This document shows positions 51,186 to 60,729 of a stretch of 64,000 bases of DNA, piece after piece. The position numbers were made by a program, and so were the translations under genes. This DNA is from Cloacibacterium caeni (GTDB lineage: Bacteria > Bacteroidota > Bacteroidia > Flavobacteriales > Weeksellaceae), in assembly GCF_907163105.1 (NCBI RefSeq), contig NZ_OU015321.1:1612001-1676000 (forward strand), read 5' to 3'. The notes under the pieces were generated by a model. It was not told where the DNA came from and searched no databases. It was given only the letters and a program-made list of their open reading frames with translations. Each line of letters begins with the position of its first letter. The first letter of the stretch is position 1.

Positions 51186-53273
51186 TTACCAGATTTTAAT
51201 TCTTTCTTCTGGTTTTTTATAATGTTGGTCGCCTTCTTTCACTTCGAAAGCGTTGTAGAATGCTTCTACATTTACCAACGGACCAAAAGCTCTGTATAAA
51301 CCTGGTGAATGCGGATCTGTTTTCACCTGATTAATCATGTATTTTTCTGTAGATTTAGTTCTCCAGATGGTTCCCCAACTTAAGAAAAATCTTTGATCTT
51401 GGTTGTAACCACTGATTAATCCTGGATTTCCTTTGTCTTTAAGATACATTTGCAATGCGTCATAAGCAATGGCAACTCCACCTAAATCTGCAATATTTTC
51501 GCCATTGGTAAATAATCCGTTTACGAAAGTTCCTTTTACTGGTTCATATTTGCTGTATTGTTCTGCTAATTTTTTAGTCGCTTCTTCGAAGTTCTTTTTA
51601 TCAGCATCAGTCCACCAATTTTTAAGGTTTCCGTCTCCATCGAACATTGCTCCTGAATCATCAAATCCGTGAGAAATTTCGTGGCCAATTACCGCTCCGA
51701 TTCCTCCAAAATTCACTGCAGGATCAGCTTTGAAATCAAAAAAAGGCGCTTGTAAAATCGCAGCCGGGAAAACGATTTCGTTATTTACTGGATTGTAGTA
51801 AGCATTTACCGTTTGAGGAGTCATTCCCCACTCTTTTTTGTCGACTTTCTTGCCTACTTTATCTAATTCTTTTTGATAAGCCCAATCTGCTACGTTTTTA
51901 AGATTTCCGTATAATGTTCCACCTTCATTTTTAGAAAGTACTTGTAATTTAGAATAGTCTTTCCACTCATCTGGATAACCTACTTTTACCGTGAATTTTG
52001 ATAATTTATCTAAAGCTTTCGTTTTGGTTTCATCACTCATCCAAGAAAGATTAGAAATATGCTGAACGTAAGATTTTTTAAGATAATCAATTAAAGTTAC
52101 CATTTCTGCTTTTGCTTCGGCAGAGAAATATTTATCTACATATAATTTCCCGAAAGCTTCACCAAGAACACCATTAATGGTAGAAAGTGCACGTTTGTTC
52201 ATCGCGCGTTGTTCTTTTTGTCCACTCAAAGTTCTTCCGTAGAAATCAAACTGCAAATCGTCTAATTTTTGGTCTAAAACAGAAGCGCTTCCGTTTAATA
52301 ATTTCACTTTTAAGAAATCTTTGATAAAAGGTAAATTTTTAGCATTCAAAAATTTATCTAAATTTTTATAATACTCCAATTCACCAATGATTACTCTGTC
52401 TGTATTTACACCAGCGTTTTTAAGATAAGATGGTAAATCTATATTTTTCACTAAAGATTTTAACTCTGACAATGTCTTCGGATTGTATTGAAGATTAGAA
52501 TCTCTAATTTTTTCATTAGGGATTAAAGTTTGAGCGGCAGTTTTCTCAAAGTCAACTACTTTTTGAGCTGCAACTTCTGGATTTTTATAACCTAAAACCG
52601 TGTATAATTTGGTTAAATAATCTTTGTATTGACCGATGGTTTTGGTGTTTTCTTCATTATCTTTTTGATAATAATCTCTTCCTAAACCAAGGTTTACATC
52701 TCCCATGTAAACTGCATTATCCGTAGAATTTTTAAGGTCTGCATAAACTCCCCATCCATAAAATGGATTATCTCCAGTTTTGGTAGCTTCTACTAAATAT
52801 TTTTGTAAATCTGCCATCGTTTTAATGGCATCAATTTTCGCTAAATCACCTTTAATAGGAGCAATTCCGTCTGCATTACGCTTATCCATATCCATGTAAG
52901 TAGCGTAAATATCCTGAATTTTTTGACCTTCAGTTCCTTTAGCATAAGTTTCTTTCAATAAATTGTCTAAAATTTTAAGAGAATTTAAGTCTGTTTTTTC
53001 TCTTAATTCATTGAAACTTCCCCAGCTTGCTTTATCCGCAGGAATCTGAGCCGTTTTCATCCAAGTTCCATTTACGTAGTTGTAAAAATCGTCTTGCGGA
53101 CGAACAGATTTGTCCATCAGTTCAATGGCAATTCCGTTTTCTGGAAGTTCTGCTGGTTTTAATTCTTCGATTGGAGCAGGTGTAGGTTCTGTAGTTGCTT
53201 GTTTCTGAGTGCCACAAGAATCTAAAATGAGCATTCCTGAAAAAGCCAACACAGCGATTGATATTTTTTTCAT
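51186..53273 (-). CDS. M13-family zinc metallopeptidase lipoprotein, paralogue
   Basis: 695 aa. Lipobox DSC (Cys20) and a Pro/Glu-rich linker (TEPTPAPIEELKP) before the M13 domain. HEISH at residues 531-535, ENIADLGG downstream, C-terminal YKKPEERIKIW. It is similar along the whole length to the 674-aa neighbour, so the pair is a tandem duplication. A terminator separates them and its own leader lacks the conserved 61-nt element, implying separate control. Confidence 0.94.
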   Translation of the reverse strand: MKKISIAVLAFSGMLILDSCGTQKQATTEPTPAPIEELKPAELPENGIAIELMDKSVRPQDDFYNYVNGTWMKTAQIPADKASWGSFNELREKTDLNSLKILDNLLKETYAKGTEGQKIQDIYATYMDMDKRNADGIAPIKGDLAKIDAIKTMADLQKYLVEATKTGDNPFYGWGVYADLKNSTDNAVYMGDVNLGLGRDYYQKDNEENTKTIGQYKDYLTKLYTVLGYKNPEVAAQKVVDFEKTAAQTLIPNEKIRDSNLQYNPKTLSELKSLVKNIDLPSYLKNAGVNTDRVIIGELEYYKNLDKFLNAKNLPFIKDFLKVKLLNGSASVLDQKLDDLQFDFYGRTLSGQKEQRAMNKRALSTINGVLGEAFGKLYVDKYFSAEAKAEMVTLIDYLKKSYVQHISNLSWMSDETKTKALDKLSKFTVKVGYPDEWKDYSKLQVLSKNEGGTLYGNLKNVADWAYQKELDKVGKKVDKKEWGMTPQTVNAYYNPVNNEIVFPAAILQAPFFDFKADPAVNFGGIGAVIGHEISHGFDDSGAMFDGDGNLKNWWTDADKKNFEEATKKLAEQYSKYEPVKGTFVNGLFTNGENIADLGGVAIAYDALQMYLKDKGNPGLISGYNQDQRFFLSWGTIWRTKSTEKYMINQVKTDPHSPGLYRAFGPLVNVEAFYNAFEVKEGDQHYKKPEERIKIW

Positions 53274-53341
53274 TTCTGTATGATTAATTAATGATGAATA
53301 AGTACAAATTTATAAGAAATTGTTACGTTTTAAAATCAAAA

Positions 53342-53366
53342 AAGCCAAAGTTTAAAACTCTGGCTT
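53342..53366 (-). terminator. Terminator of the DUF2807 gene
   Basis: AAGCCAAAGTTT/AAACTCTGGCTT stem (one mismatch) with T residues on the minus strand. Confidence 0.7.
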
Positions 53367-53374
53367 CGATTTGT

Positions 53375-54037
53375 TTATTTGAAAGTGATCTTTCCGCCTA
53401 AAACATTTTTGGTATTTCTGTCTTTGGGAGAACCATAGACGTCTATATTTCCGCCTGCTCTAGTTGTGGCATTAAGGATTTTAGAGGCATATACTTCTGC
53501 AAATCCACCTGCATTAGCAGTGATGGTAACGGTTTCTGAGTCTAAATCTCTTCCGTAAAATTGTGCACCAGAATTCACCAAAACATCTTGAATTTCTGCG
53601 GTTCCAGACACATTAATGATACCACCAGAATTGGCTTTAGAATTCAATAAATTCACATCTACTTGTAAATTTAGCGTAGAACCTTCGTTGGAAGTAATGC
53701 TGAGCATTTTGCTATCTATTGCTCCATCAGAAGTAATTTTAGAACCTTGACTGGCTTGAATTTCGTTAATATCTTCATAGAAAACAGTCACTTCAGCTTT
53801 GTCACCTTGCATAAGCTTAGTAGGAATCATTCTGATTTTGAGTTCCCCATTTTTATTGACAATTTCCACATCTGGATCATCACCTTTTACCTGAATTTTA
53901 TTTTCACTGGATTTTACAAGGGTTACATTAATTCTATCATAAACCTTTACTGCGCTGAAATCTCCAAAATTTTTGGAAGTTTGAGAATAAGCTACCTGAA
54001 CCAAAAGAACTAGGAAACTAAAAATTATTTTTTTCAT
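53375..54037 (-). CDS. DUF2807 (GIN domain) secreted protein
   Basis: 220 aa. Signal peptide MKKIIFSFLVLLVQVAYSQ. The rest is a right-handed beta-helix-like head domain of the DUF2807 family: FSAVKVYDRINVTLVKSSENKIQVKGDD, ASQGSKITSDGAI, NSGGIINVSGTAEIQDVLVNSGAQFYGRDL and a final GKITFK. Typical of adhesin-like or envelope proteins; role unknown. The leader carries the conserved 62-nt element (54057-54118). Confidence 0.88.
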   Translation of the reverse strand: MKKIIFSFLVLLVQVAYSQTSKNFGDFSAVKVYDRINVTLVKSSENKIQVKGDDPDVEIVNKNGELKIRMIPTKLMQGDKAEVTVFYEDINEIQASQGSKITSDGAIDSKMLSITSNEGSTLNLQVDVNLLNSKANSGGIINVSGTAEIQDVLVNSGAQFYGRDLDSETVTITANAGGFAEVYASKILNATTRAGGNIDVYGSPKDRNTKNVLGGKITFK

Positions 54038-54056
54038 AAATAGATATTTTTTTTAA

Positions 54057-54118
54057 AGGTCTTATGGAATCGCTGTACATTCATTGATGTTTGAACTTTT
54101 TCATCATGGCGATTTCAT
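54057..54118 (-). promoter_or_regulatory. Conserved leader element, copy 2 (before the DUF2807 gene)
   Basis: Matches the element at 50964-51024, 19 nt before the start codon. The outer stem ATGAAATCGC/GCGATTCCAT is kept; the single change sits at the already unpaired position. The inner ACAT/ATGT hairpin is kept with a different loop base. GATG/CATC pairing is an alternative fold. Confidence 0.6.
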
Positions 54119-54181
54119 TCTACATTATTTTAAAGATATAACAACTGTTTGCGCCATTTTATTACATGAGAAAGGCGATTT

Positions 54182-55438
54182 TTAAAGATTTTCTTGAATT
54201 AAAATCTGAATTAAATCCTGCAAAACTTTCTGCGAAACAAAATTCATGAAATCTTTACGCTCTAAATGAGGAAGATACAATCTGAAAGTTTTTTCGAAAT
54301 CTTTTACTCTAATCGAATAAAAAACAGTGCCAATTTCTGAATTAAATTCATCTGAATTAGGTCCTGCAACTCCAGTGGTAGAAAGTGCAACATCCGTTTT
54401 AAATAATTTCTGGCAACCCAAACTCATCGCTTCCGCAACTTCTGCTGAAACCACTGTCTTCTCTTTGATTAAATCTTCTGAAACACCTAAAATCTCCGTT
54501 TTTTTCTCCGTTTTATAGGTGCAAATTCCACCTAAAAAGTAATTAGAACTTCCAGAAACACTTGTTATTAAATGTGATAATTCTCCACCAGTACAACTTT
54601 CAGCAGTAGAAATCGACAAATTTCTAGAAATTAAAAAATCATGTAAAATTTCTTCTATTTTATCACCATTTTCAGAAATAATGTGCGCTTTCAGCAATGG
54701 TCTAATTTTAGAAATTTCTTCTTCTAATTGAATTTCTAAAGCGTCTAAATCCTTTCCTGAAGCCGTTAATTTCAACTTCACTCTATTGGCGATTGGCAAA
54801 TACGAAAGTGAAAAATTTTTAGGCAAATTCAGTTCCCAGTCTTCTAAAGCATCAGACAATAAACTTTCTGGATAATTCACCACAGAAACGGTTCTAATTT
54901 TCAAAAAATTAGATTCAAATTCTTTTTGTAGATAAGGAATAATTTGGTCTTTAACTAGAGGTTTCACTTCATAAGGAACACCAGGAAGACAAATCGCTAT
55001 TTTGCCGTTATCTTCTACCATTAAACTCGGTGCAGTTCCGTTGTGATTTTGGAAAACTTTAGATTTAGAAAGAATCATGGCTTGTTCTCTGTTTCTTTCG
55101 ATGATTTCTAACCTTCCGATGCGTTCTAATCTGGTTTTCAGATGCTGAAAAGTTTCTTCGTCATAAACGATTTCATCATTGAAAAATTCACAAAAAGCTT
55201 TCTTGGTTTTATCATCTTTGGTCGGGCCAAGTCCGCCTGTTGTCATCACCAAATCAGTCAATTGAAAGGCAGATTGTAATGTATTTTTAATAATTTCTAT
55301 TTCATCTGAAATGGTAAAAATCTGCGAAACAGAAATCCCAATTTTTGATAATTCTTTTGCAATAAAATTAGAGTTGGTATCTACCGTAGTTCCAGACAGA
55401 ACCTCGTTTCCTATCGTAATAAGGACAGCGTTTTTCAT
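54182..55438 (-). CDS. cinA: CinA-family protein (NMN deamidase/ADP-ribose pyrophosphatase type)
   Basis: 418 aa, full two-domain CinA. The N-terminal MoCF/COG1058 domain (ITIGNEVLSGTTVDTNSNFIAKEL, MTTGGLGPTKDDKTK) and the C-terminal NMN-amidohydrolase domain (STAESCTGGELSHLITSVSGSSNYFLGGICTY, VALSTTGVAGPNSDE). Functions in pyridine-nucleotide salvage in the cytosol. Confidence 0.95.
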   Translation of the reverse strand: MKNAVLITIGNEVLSGTTVDTNSNFIAKELSKIGISVSQIFTISDEIEIIKNTLQSAFQLTDLVMTTGGLGPTKDDKTKKAFCEFFNDEIVYDEETFQHLKTRLERIGRLEIIERNREQAMILSKSKVFQNHNGTAPSLMVEDNGKIAICLPGVPYEVKPLVKDQIIPYLQKEFESNFLKIRTVSVVNYPESLLSDALEDWELNLPKNFSLSYLPIANRVKLKLTASGKDLDALEIQLEEEISKIRPLLKAHIISENGDKIEEILHDFLISRNLSISTAESCTGGELSHLITSVSGSSNYFLGGICTYKTEKKTEILGVSEDLIKEKTVVSAEVAEAMSLGCQKLFKTDVALSTTGVAGPNSDEFNSEIGTVFYSIRVKDFEKTFRLYLPHLERKDFMNFVSQKVLQDLIQILIQENL

Positions 55439-55503
55439 TGGATAAAATTATTGAAAATTCTTTAACCTAAAAAGAAAAACTCGCAATGAAGCGAGTTATT
55501 ATA

Positions 55504-56871
55504 TTAATTTACAATTATTTTTAAAAATTTTGGTTCATCACTAATTAATGCAGATTTATAATTGGGCGGAATTCCAAAAAATTTTCTTTTGTTGTTTGAA
55601 AATCCTGTATTTATTGGGATTCCTAAAAAATTCTTATCTATTTTGGAATTGTTATCTGTGTCTTGAAAGCAAGCAACTGCAAATTCGCCTCTTGGAAAAA
55701 CATACAACATTTTTCGATTTACTTTGTTTTTTACTGGCAAAATTCCACTTATAAAACCTTTATAATTTTTGAAATTATCTTCTCCTTTTGCTATTGTGAA
55801 CCAGATATTTCCACTCAATTTTTTTGTTACAAACTCAATCAACAAATCAGAATATTTGTTTTTAAAAATTTCATCAACTCTAATTTCATTTGGATTCATT
55901 TGATGTACATTCGCCTTTTCAATATCAAATTCAATATTCATCATTTTCGCCGTTTCAATTAACAGTTTTTTGTTGTCTTCTAATGTATAAGGCTGAAAAT
56001 TAATTTTATTGGCGTTTATAGGACTAAACTCTGCAATTGAATTTTTATCAAAATTAAAATCTTTCAGCGACACCTTTTTAATGCTTGAATTATCGACGGA
56101 TTTGAAATAAAATTCCAAATGATCAATATCATAAACAATACTCCAAAAAGATTTATAATTTGGTCTATCTTCCCTTACCAAATCTAATTTTTCAAAAGAA
56201 TCCTGAATATCCAAACTCTTTATATTAAGATTGTTTCTTAAAATACAATATCTATCAAAATGGGTTCTGGAATTGGGATTTATATCTTTACTAAAATCAT
56301 AATATTTTTTAGAATCTTCTGAAGTTTCGTTGGTAATTACCTGAAATTTATCTTGCTTTCTATCAATCTTTACATCGCCATTTACAAAATCTATTACTGC
56401 GGAAACACCATTCTTATCGGCCAAAAAATAATGAATTCTTGCAATTGGCTTTATGGTTAAACTATTAATATTTTCAATAACTTCATCAACTTTTTCATAA
56501 TTATCTAACTGATATTGAATCCATTCTAATTCAGAAATAGTTTTATTGTTATTTTCTTGATATTCTGTATTTCCCAACCAAAGTTGTTCTACGACAAGAC
56601 CTTTCTCATTGATGCCACCATAAGGAAATTCTTTGCCATTTTGGTTAAATGTGATTGATCCAAATTTAGAAATCCAACCTGCAACATTATTTCCTCGAAA
56701 ACCATACGAGTATTTTTGTTGTCCACGAATATTTTTAATTAAATAGCCTTGCCCAAATCCCCAATCAAAATTTTTTGCAAGAATTTTGTTTTCACCATTA
56801 TAGTAAAATGCAGAACAAGCAATTGAAATTTGATAAATAAAAATACTGATTAATAAAATTGTTTTTTTCAT
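55504..56871 (-). CDS. Choloylglycine-hydrolase-like amide hydrolase fused to DUF2141
   Basis: 455 aa. After the signal peptide the mature N-terminus would be Cys19 (CSAF), the Ntn nucleophile; NFDWGFGQG and GGINEKGLVVEQLWL follow as in linear-amide C-N hydrolases. The last ~100 residues match DUF2141: FPRGEFAVACFQDTDNNSKIDKNFLGIP, TGFSNNKRKFFGIPP. The SIAC stretch could also be a lipobox. It lies 36 nt after a Crp/Fnr-type regulator gene, likely an operon. The fusion is unusual. Confidence 0.85.
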   Translation of the reverse strand: MKKTILLISIFIYQISIACSAFYYNGENKILAKNFDWGFGQGYLIKNIRGQQKYSYGFRGNNVAGWISKFGSITFNQNGKEFPYGGINEKGLVVEQLWLGNTEYQENNNKTISELEWIQYQLDNYEKVDEVIENINSLTIKPIARIHYFLADKNGVSAVIDFVNGDVKIDRKQDKFQVITNETSEDSKKYYDFSKDINPNSRTHFDRYCILRNNLNIKSLDIQDSFEKLDLVREDRPNYKSFWSIVYDIDHLEFYFKSVDNSSIKKVSLKDFNFDKNSIAEFSPINANKINFQPYTLEDNKKLLIETAKMMNIEFDIEKANVHQMNPNEIRVDEIFKNKYSDLLIEFVTKKLSGNIWFTIAKGEDNFKNYKGFISGILPVKNKVNRKMLYVFPRGEFAVACFQDTDNNSKIDKNFLGIPINTGFSNNKRKFFGIPPNYKSALISDEPKFLKIIVN

Positions 56872-56907
56872 TTTGTAAAACTAAAAACAATTCAACTGAT
56901 TTTTATG

Positions 56908-57501
56908 TCACATTTGTGACAAAATTCTAGAACGAATTCTACTTAAAGATTGCCTCTCAATTCCGAGATAGGATGCAAGATGAGATAATGATATTCTGTT
57001 TAGTATAGATTTGTTTTCATCAATAAACCGCAAATACCTTTCTTCTGCTGTTTCATAAAGAAAACTTTCATATTTTTTTGTCCTGTTTTCCAAGGCCCAT
57101 TCCGCAATTTTTCTTCCAAAATTCGCAAAATTTTTATACTTATCATAAGCAGTTTCTACAGTTTCAAAAGGGATAGAAATCAAAGTGCAATCTTCCAAAC
57201 ATTCAAAAGTATATTTAGTTTTTTGCTGTTTTATAAACGAAAGATAATCAGTAACAAATTCATTCTCTGAAAAGAATGCATTGTTAATTTCCTTTCCATT
57301 TTCGTTTATAAAATAAGATCGAATCAATCCTGAATAGATAAAAGCAATTGAGTCTTGAATTTCATTTTCGTGAATGAGAATTTGCTTTTTTTTGAGTTTT
57401 AAAATTGAGATAGTTGGTTTTACAAACTCAAGCTCTTCATCCGTTAATTCTGGATTTATTTTTTTATACGAATTGAGATATAGCTGTATTGCAATTTCCA
57501 A
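56908..57501 (-). CDS. Crp/Fnr-family transcriptional regulator
   Basis: 197 aa. An N-terminal cyclic-nucleotide-binding-type barrel (LIHENEIQDSIAFIYSGLIRSYFINENGKEINNAFFSENEFVTDYLSF) and a short C-terminal helix-turn-helix (ISLSHLASYLGIERQSLSRIRSRI). No cysteine cluster for an FNR-type iron-sulfur centre. It precedes the amide hydrolase gene on the same strand and probably controls it; target sites are not identified. Confidence 0.9.
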   Translation of the reverse strand: MEIAIQLYLNSYKKINPELTDEELEFVKPTISILKLKKKQILIHENEIQDSIAFIYSGLIRSYFINENGKEINNAFFSENEFVTDYLSFIKQQKTKYTFECLEDCTLISIPFETVETAYDKYKNFANFGRKIAEWALENRTKKYESFLYETAEERYLRFIDENKSILNRISLSHLASYLGIERQSLSRIRSRILSQM

Positions 57502-57529
57502 TTTTACTAAGTTTTAAAAGTATCTTCTA

Positions 57530-58396
57530 TTAATGAATATGCTTTTCTGCGTGATAAGAACTTCTAACCAAAGGTGAACTTTCTACATGACGGAAACCTA
57601 ACTGTTCCGCAAAAATTCTATATTCTTCAAACTCTTCCAATTCTACAAAACGTTTTACAGGAAGGTGATTTTTGGTTGGCTGTAGATATTGCCCAATCGT
57701 AATTACATCTACATTCGCATTTCTCACATCCTGAATGGTTTCAAAAACTTCTTCTTTGGTTTCGCCCAAACCGAGCATAATTCCTGTTTTGGTACGGTTT
57801 TGTCCTGCTTCTTTTAAATACCTTAACACTTCTAAAGAACGCTCGTACTTCGCTTGAATTCTCACTTCTCTGGTTAGTCTTTTTACGGTTTCCATGTTGT
57901 GAGAAATCACTTCTGGTGCCACTTCTACCAATCTATCGATATGTTTATGAATCCCTTGAAAATCTGGAATCAACGTTTCCATAGTCGTTCCCGGAGAAAT
58001 TCTGCGCACCGCATTTACGGTTTCTGCCCAAATTATAGAACCCATGTCTTTCAAATCATCTCGGTCAACAGAAGTTAAAACGGCGTGCTTGATTTTCATT
58101 AATTTAATAGAGCGTGCTACTTTTTCGGGCTCGTCCCAGTTTACATCAAGAGGTTTTCCTGTTTTTACGCCACAAAATCCGCAACTTCTGGTGCAGATAT
58201 TTCCTAAAATCATAAAAGTGGCGGTTCCTTCTCCCCAACATTCTCCCATGTTCGGACAAGAACCACTTTGACAAATAGTGTTCAGTTTATATTTATCAAC
58301 CAAAGTTCTGAGTTCTCTGTAATTTTTTCCTGTAGGAAGTTTTACACGAATCCATTTTGGTTTATTGGTAGTGGTATCTTGAATTTGATTTTCCAT
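57530..58396 (-). CDS. lipA: Lipoyl synthase
   Basis: 288 aa. Radical SAM enzyme that inserts two sulfurs into octanoyl groups on E2 and GcvH proteins. Both clusters are visible: auxiliary CQSGSCPNMGEC and radical SAM CTRSCGFC. Other blocks are VLTSVDRDDLKDMGS, NMETVKRLTREVR, TKTGIMLGLGETKEEV and the C-terminal RSSYHAEK. The 80 nt up to the sigma factor gene hold nothing notable. Confidence 0.96.
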   Translation of the reverse strand: MENQIQDTTTNKPKWIRVKLPTGKNYRELRTLVDKYKLNTICQSGSCPNMGECWGEGTATFMILGNICTRSCGFCGVKTGKPLDVNWDEPEKVARSIKLMKIKHAVLTSVDRDDLKDMGSIIWAETVNAVRRISPGTTMETLIPDFQGIHKHIDRLVEVAPEVISHNMETVKRLTREVRIQAKYERSLEVLRYLKEAGQNRTKTGIMLGLGETKEEVFETIQDVRNANVDVITIGQYLQPTKNHLPVKRFVELEEFEEYRIFAEQLGFRHVESSPLVRSSYHAEKHIH

Positions 58397-58476
58397 AAAT
58401 ATCTAAAATTTTTCTCACAGATTTAGCTGATTCGGCTGATTTTCATCTGCTCAATCTGTATAATCAGCGAGAGATT

Positions 58477-59025
58477 TTACTCGTTTTCGTTTAACAATTC
58501 TGCCAAAACTTTTTTGGCTCTCATAATTCTCACTTTAGTATTGGCAACAGAAAGATTGAGTTCTTCTGCAATTTCTTTGATGCTTTTTTCTTCAAAAAAT
58601 CTCAAATGGATAATTTTTTGATAATTATGGTCCATTTTGGCAACCGCATCGATGATTTTTTTCTCTTCCTGCACAGAAATCATGATTTCTTCAGGAGATT
58701 TTTCGAATTGATTTTTAAAATCCTGAAAACCGTCCATTGTTTCTTCGGTTTCTCGATTTTTTTTGCGCCAATAATCTATTACTGTATTTTGAGCGATGGT
58801 AAGAACCCAAGTTTTAAACTGGAAATTCTCATCATACAAATCTAATTTTGCCAATACTTTAGAAAAAACAGAAACCGTCAATTCATCTGCTGCGTTTTCG
58901 TCGTGTACTTTTTTCATCACGAAAGAAAAAACGTCTGTCCAAAATTGATTAATCAGTTTCGTTTGCGCTTTCTGATTCTTCTCTTTGGCCAAAAAGATGA
59001 GCTGTAAAAGTTCTGGTTTTTCCAT
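58477..59025 (-). CDS. ECF-type RNA polymerase sigma factor
   Basis: 182 aa. Region 2 (FVMKKVHDENAADELTVSVFSKVLAKLDLYDENFQFKTWVLTIAQNTVIDYWRKKNR) and region 4 (IIHLRFFEEKSIKEIAEELNLSVANTKVRIMRAKKVLAELL) of sigma-70, with no region 1 or 3. No anti-sigma gene is adjacent, so the signal is unknown. It has its own promoter (59034-59060). Confidence 0.92.
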   Translation of the reverse strand: MEKPELLQLIFLAKEKNQKAQTKLINQFWTDVFSFVMKKVHDENAADELTVSVFSKVLAKLDLYDENFQFKTWVLTIAQNTVIDYWRKKNRETEETMDGFQDFKNQFEKSPEEIMISVQEEKKIIDAVAKMDHNYQKIIHLRFFEEKSIKEIAEELNLSVANTKVRIMRAKKVLAELLNENE

Positions 59026-59033
59026 TGCAAATG

Positions 59034-59060
59034 CAAAGATAAGGATTTTGTGAGAGCCAA
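59034..59060 (-). promoter_or_regulatory. Promoter of the ECF sigma factor gene
   Basis: TTG (59060-59058), 16-nt spacer, TATCTTTG (59041-59034) on the minus strand, 8 nt before the ATG, so the leader is very short. Confidence 0.45.
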
Positions 59061-59172
59061 GTAAAAAGAGCCAAGTAAAAAATGATAAGATTTTGTCTAT
59101 AAGATTTATGGCGCGAGCATTTCGACAAGCTCAATATAAACTTCACGAGCGTCGATTGTTTTCAAATTAATT

Positions 59173-59205
59173 AAACCTTCAAGGATTTAAAATCCTTGAA
59201 GGTTT
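59173..59205. repeat. 15-bp perfect hairpin, copy 1
   Basis: AAACCTTCAAGGATT pairs with AATCCTTGAAGGTTT around a 3-nt loop. The same stem occurs at 61536-61568. Confidence 0.75.
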
Positions 59206-59285
59206 GAATAAACAAACTTTAAGAAAAGTGAATAGAATTGCTTTTTCTATTGACTCTTTTTACTTTTTACTTGGCTCTTTTTTCT

Positions 59286-59293
59286 TATCTTTG
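59286..59293 (+). promoter_or_regulatory. -7 box of tyrS
   Basis: TATCTTTG, 21 nt before ATG 59315; it lies downstream of the upstream in-frame ATG at 59204 and excludes it. Confidence 0.55.
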
Positions 59294-59314
59294 CCATTCA
59301 AAATTTTTAAGAAA

Positions 59315-60610
59315 ATGAACGCTTTTATTGAAGAACTAAAATGGCGCGGTTTGTACGCTGATATGATGCCAGGAACTGATGAACAACTGAATAAGGAAAT
59401 GACGACTGCTTATATTGGTTTTGATCCTACCGCAGATTCGCTTCATATCGGAAGTTTGATTCAGATAAAAATTTTGGCACATTTTCAGCAGCACGGTCAT
59501 AAACCAATTGCTCTAGTTGGTGGTGCAACTGGTATGATTGGTGATCCTTCTGGTAAATCTTCAGAGAGAAATTTATTAGACGAGGCTACGCTTAACCATT
59601 ATGTAGATTGCATAAAAGGTCAACTTTCTAGATTTCTAAATTTTGAAGGCAACGAACCGAATAAAGCGGAATTGGTGAACAATTACGATTGGATGAAAAC
59701 GTTTACGTTTCTGGATTTCGTGCGTGATATTGGGAAGCACCTTACCGTAAATTATATGATGGCAAAAGATTCTGTGAAAAAACGTTTCTCTGGCGAAGCT
59801 GGAGTTGACGGAATGAGTTTTACAGAATTTACCTACCAATTATTACAAGGTTACGACTTCTTACATTTATACAAAAATAACGGAGTAAAATTACAAATGG
59901 GTGGTTCTGACCAATGGGGAAACATCACCACAGGTACAGAATTAATCCGTAGAAAAGCACAAGGCGAAGCTTTTGCATTAACCGTACCATTAATCACGAA
60001 AGCTGATGGTTCTAAATTCGGGAAATCTGAAGCGGGAGAAAATTATTGGTTAGATACCAAAAGAACTTCTCCGTATAAATTTTACCAATTTTGGTTAAAT
60101 GCAACAGATGTAGATGCTGAAAGATTCATTAAATACTATACTTTTTTACCAAAAGAAGAAATAGAATCTTTGGTTGAAGAGCACCAAACTGCTCCACACG
60201 AAAGAAAATTGCAGAAAAAATTAGCTGAAGAAGTTACGATTTGGGTTCATGGAAAAGCAGAATACGAAAAGGCATTAAAAGCCTCTGAAATTCTTTTCGG
60301 CAGAAGTACAGCAGAAGATTTAGTAAGTTTAGACGAAGAATTATTCTTACAGATTTTTGATGGAGTTCCACAAGCTGAAGTAGCTAAATCAGACGTTTTA
60401 GGAAGTAACATTATTGATTTATTATCAGAAAAATCTGGTTTTCTAAAATCTAAAGGTGAAGCAAAACGCGAATTACAAGGAAACGCTATTTCTGTAAACA
60501 AAGAAAAAGTAAAAGACGATTTCGTAGCTGCTGAAAAAGATTTGATTGACGGCAAATTTTTACTCCTGCAAAAAGGTAAAAAACAATATTTTATTGTAAA
60601 AGCGGTCTAA
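59315..60610 (+). CDS. tyrS: Tyrosine--tRNA ligase
   Basis: 431 aa from ATG 59315 ([20 protein letters not shown]). Class I synthetase: [16 protein letters not shown] with HIGS as the HIGH motif, [41 protein letters not shown] (tyrosine binding), KFGKS as the KMSKS motif, and a C-terminal S4 RNA-binding domain. Essential translation enzyme. The longer frame from 59204 only adds sequence read through repeats and the promoter. Confidence 0.96.
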   Translation: MNAFIEELKWRGLYADMMPGTDEQLNKEMTTAYIGFDPTADSLHIGSLIQIKILAHFQQHGHKPIALVGGATGMIGDPSGKSSERNLLDEATLNHYVDCIKGQLSRFLNFEGNEPNKAELVNNYDWMKTFTFLDFVRDIGKHLTVNYMMAKDSVKKRFSGEAGVDGMSFTEFTYQLLQGYDFLHLYKNNGVKLQMGGSDQWGNITTGTELIRRKAQGEAFALTVPLITKADGSKFGKSEAGENYWLDTKRTSPYKFYQFWLNATDVDAERFIKYYTFLPKEEIESLVEEHQTAPHERKLQKKLAEEVTIWVHGKAEYEKALKASEILFGRSTAEDLVSLDEELFLQIFDGVPQAEVAKSDVLGSNIIDLLSEKSGFLKSKGEAKRELQGNAISVNKEKVKDDFVAAEKDLIDGKFLLLQKGKKQYFIVKAV

Positions 60611-60650
60611 AATAAAATTTACAACGCTTTGCATAGTTAAATAAATTATA

Positions 60651-60676
60651 AAAACACGCTCTAGAGCGTGTTTTTT
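60651..60676 (+). terminator. Terminator of tyrS
   Basis: AAAACACGCT/AGCGTGTTTT around CTAG, T-rich end. Confidence 0.85.
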
Positions 60677-60708
60677 GTTATCATTCATTTTTCAATTGTC
60701 TACCTTTG
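60675..60708 (+). promoter_or_regulatory. Promoter of the desaturase gene
   Basis: TTG (60675-60677), 23-nt spacer, TACCTTTG (60701-60708). The box overlaps the alternative TTG start at 60706, so ATG 60730 is preferred. Confidence 0.5.
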
Positions 60709-60729
60709 TCACTTTATAAATTCTTATTA

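Noticed and set aside
59204-59314. Extended N-terminus of TyrS
   Set aside because: It lies upstream of the -7 box and is read from repeat DNA; the conserved N-terminus starts at 59315.
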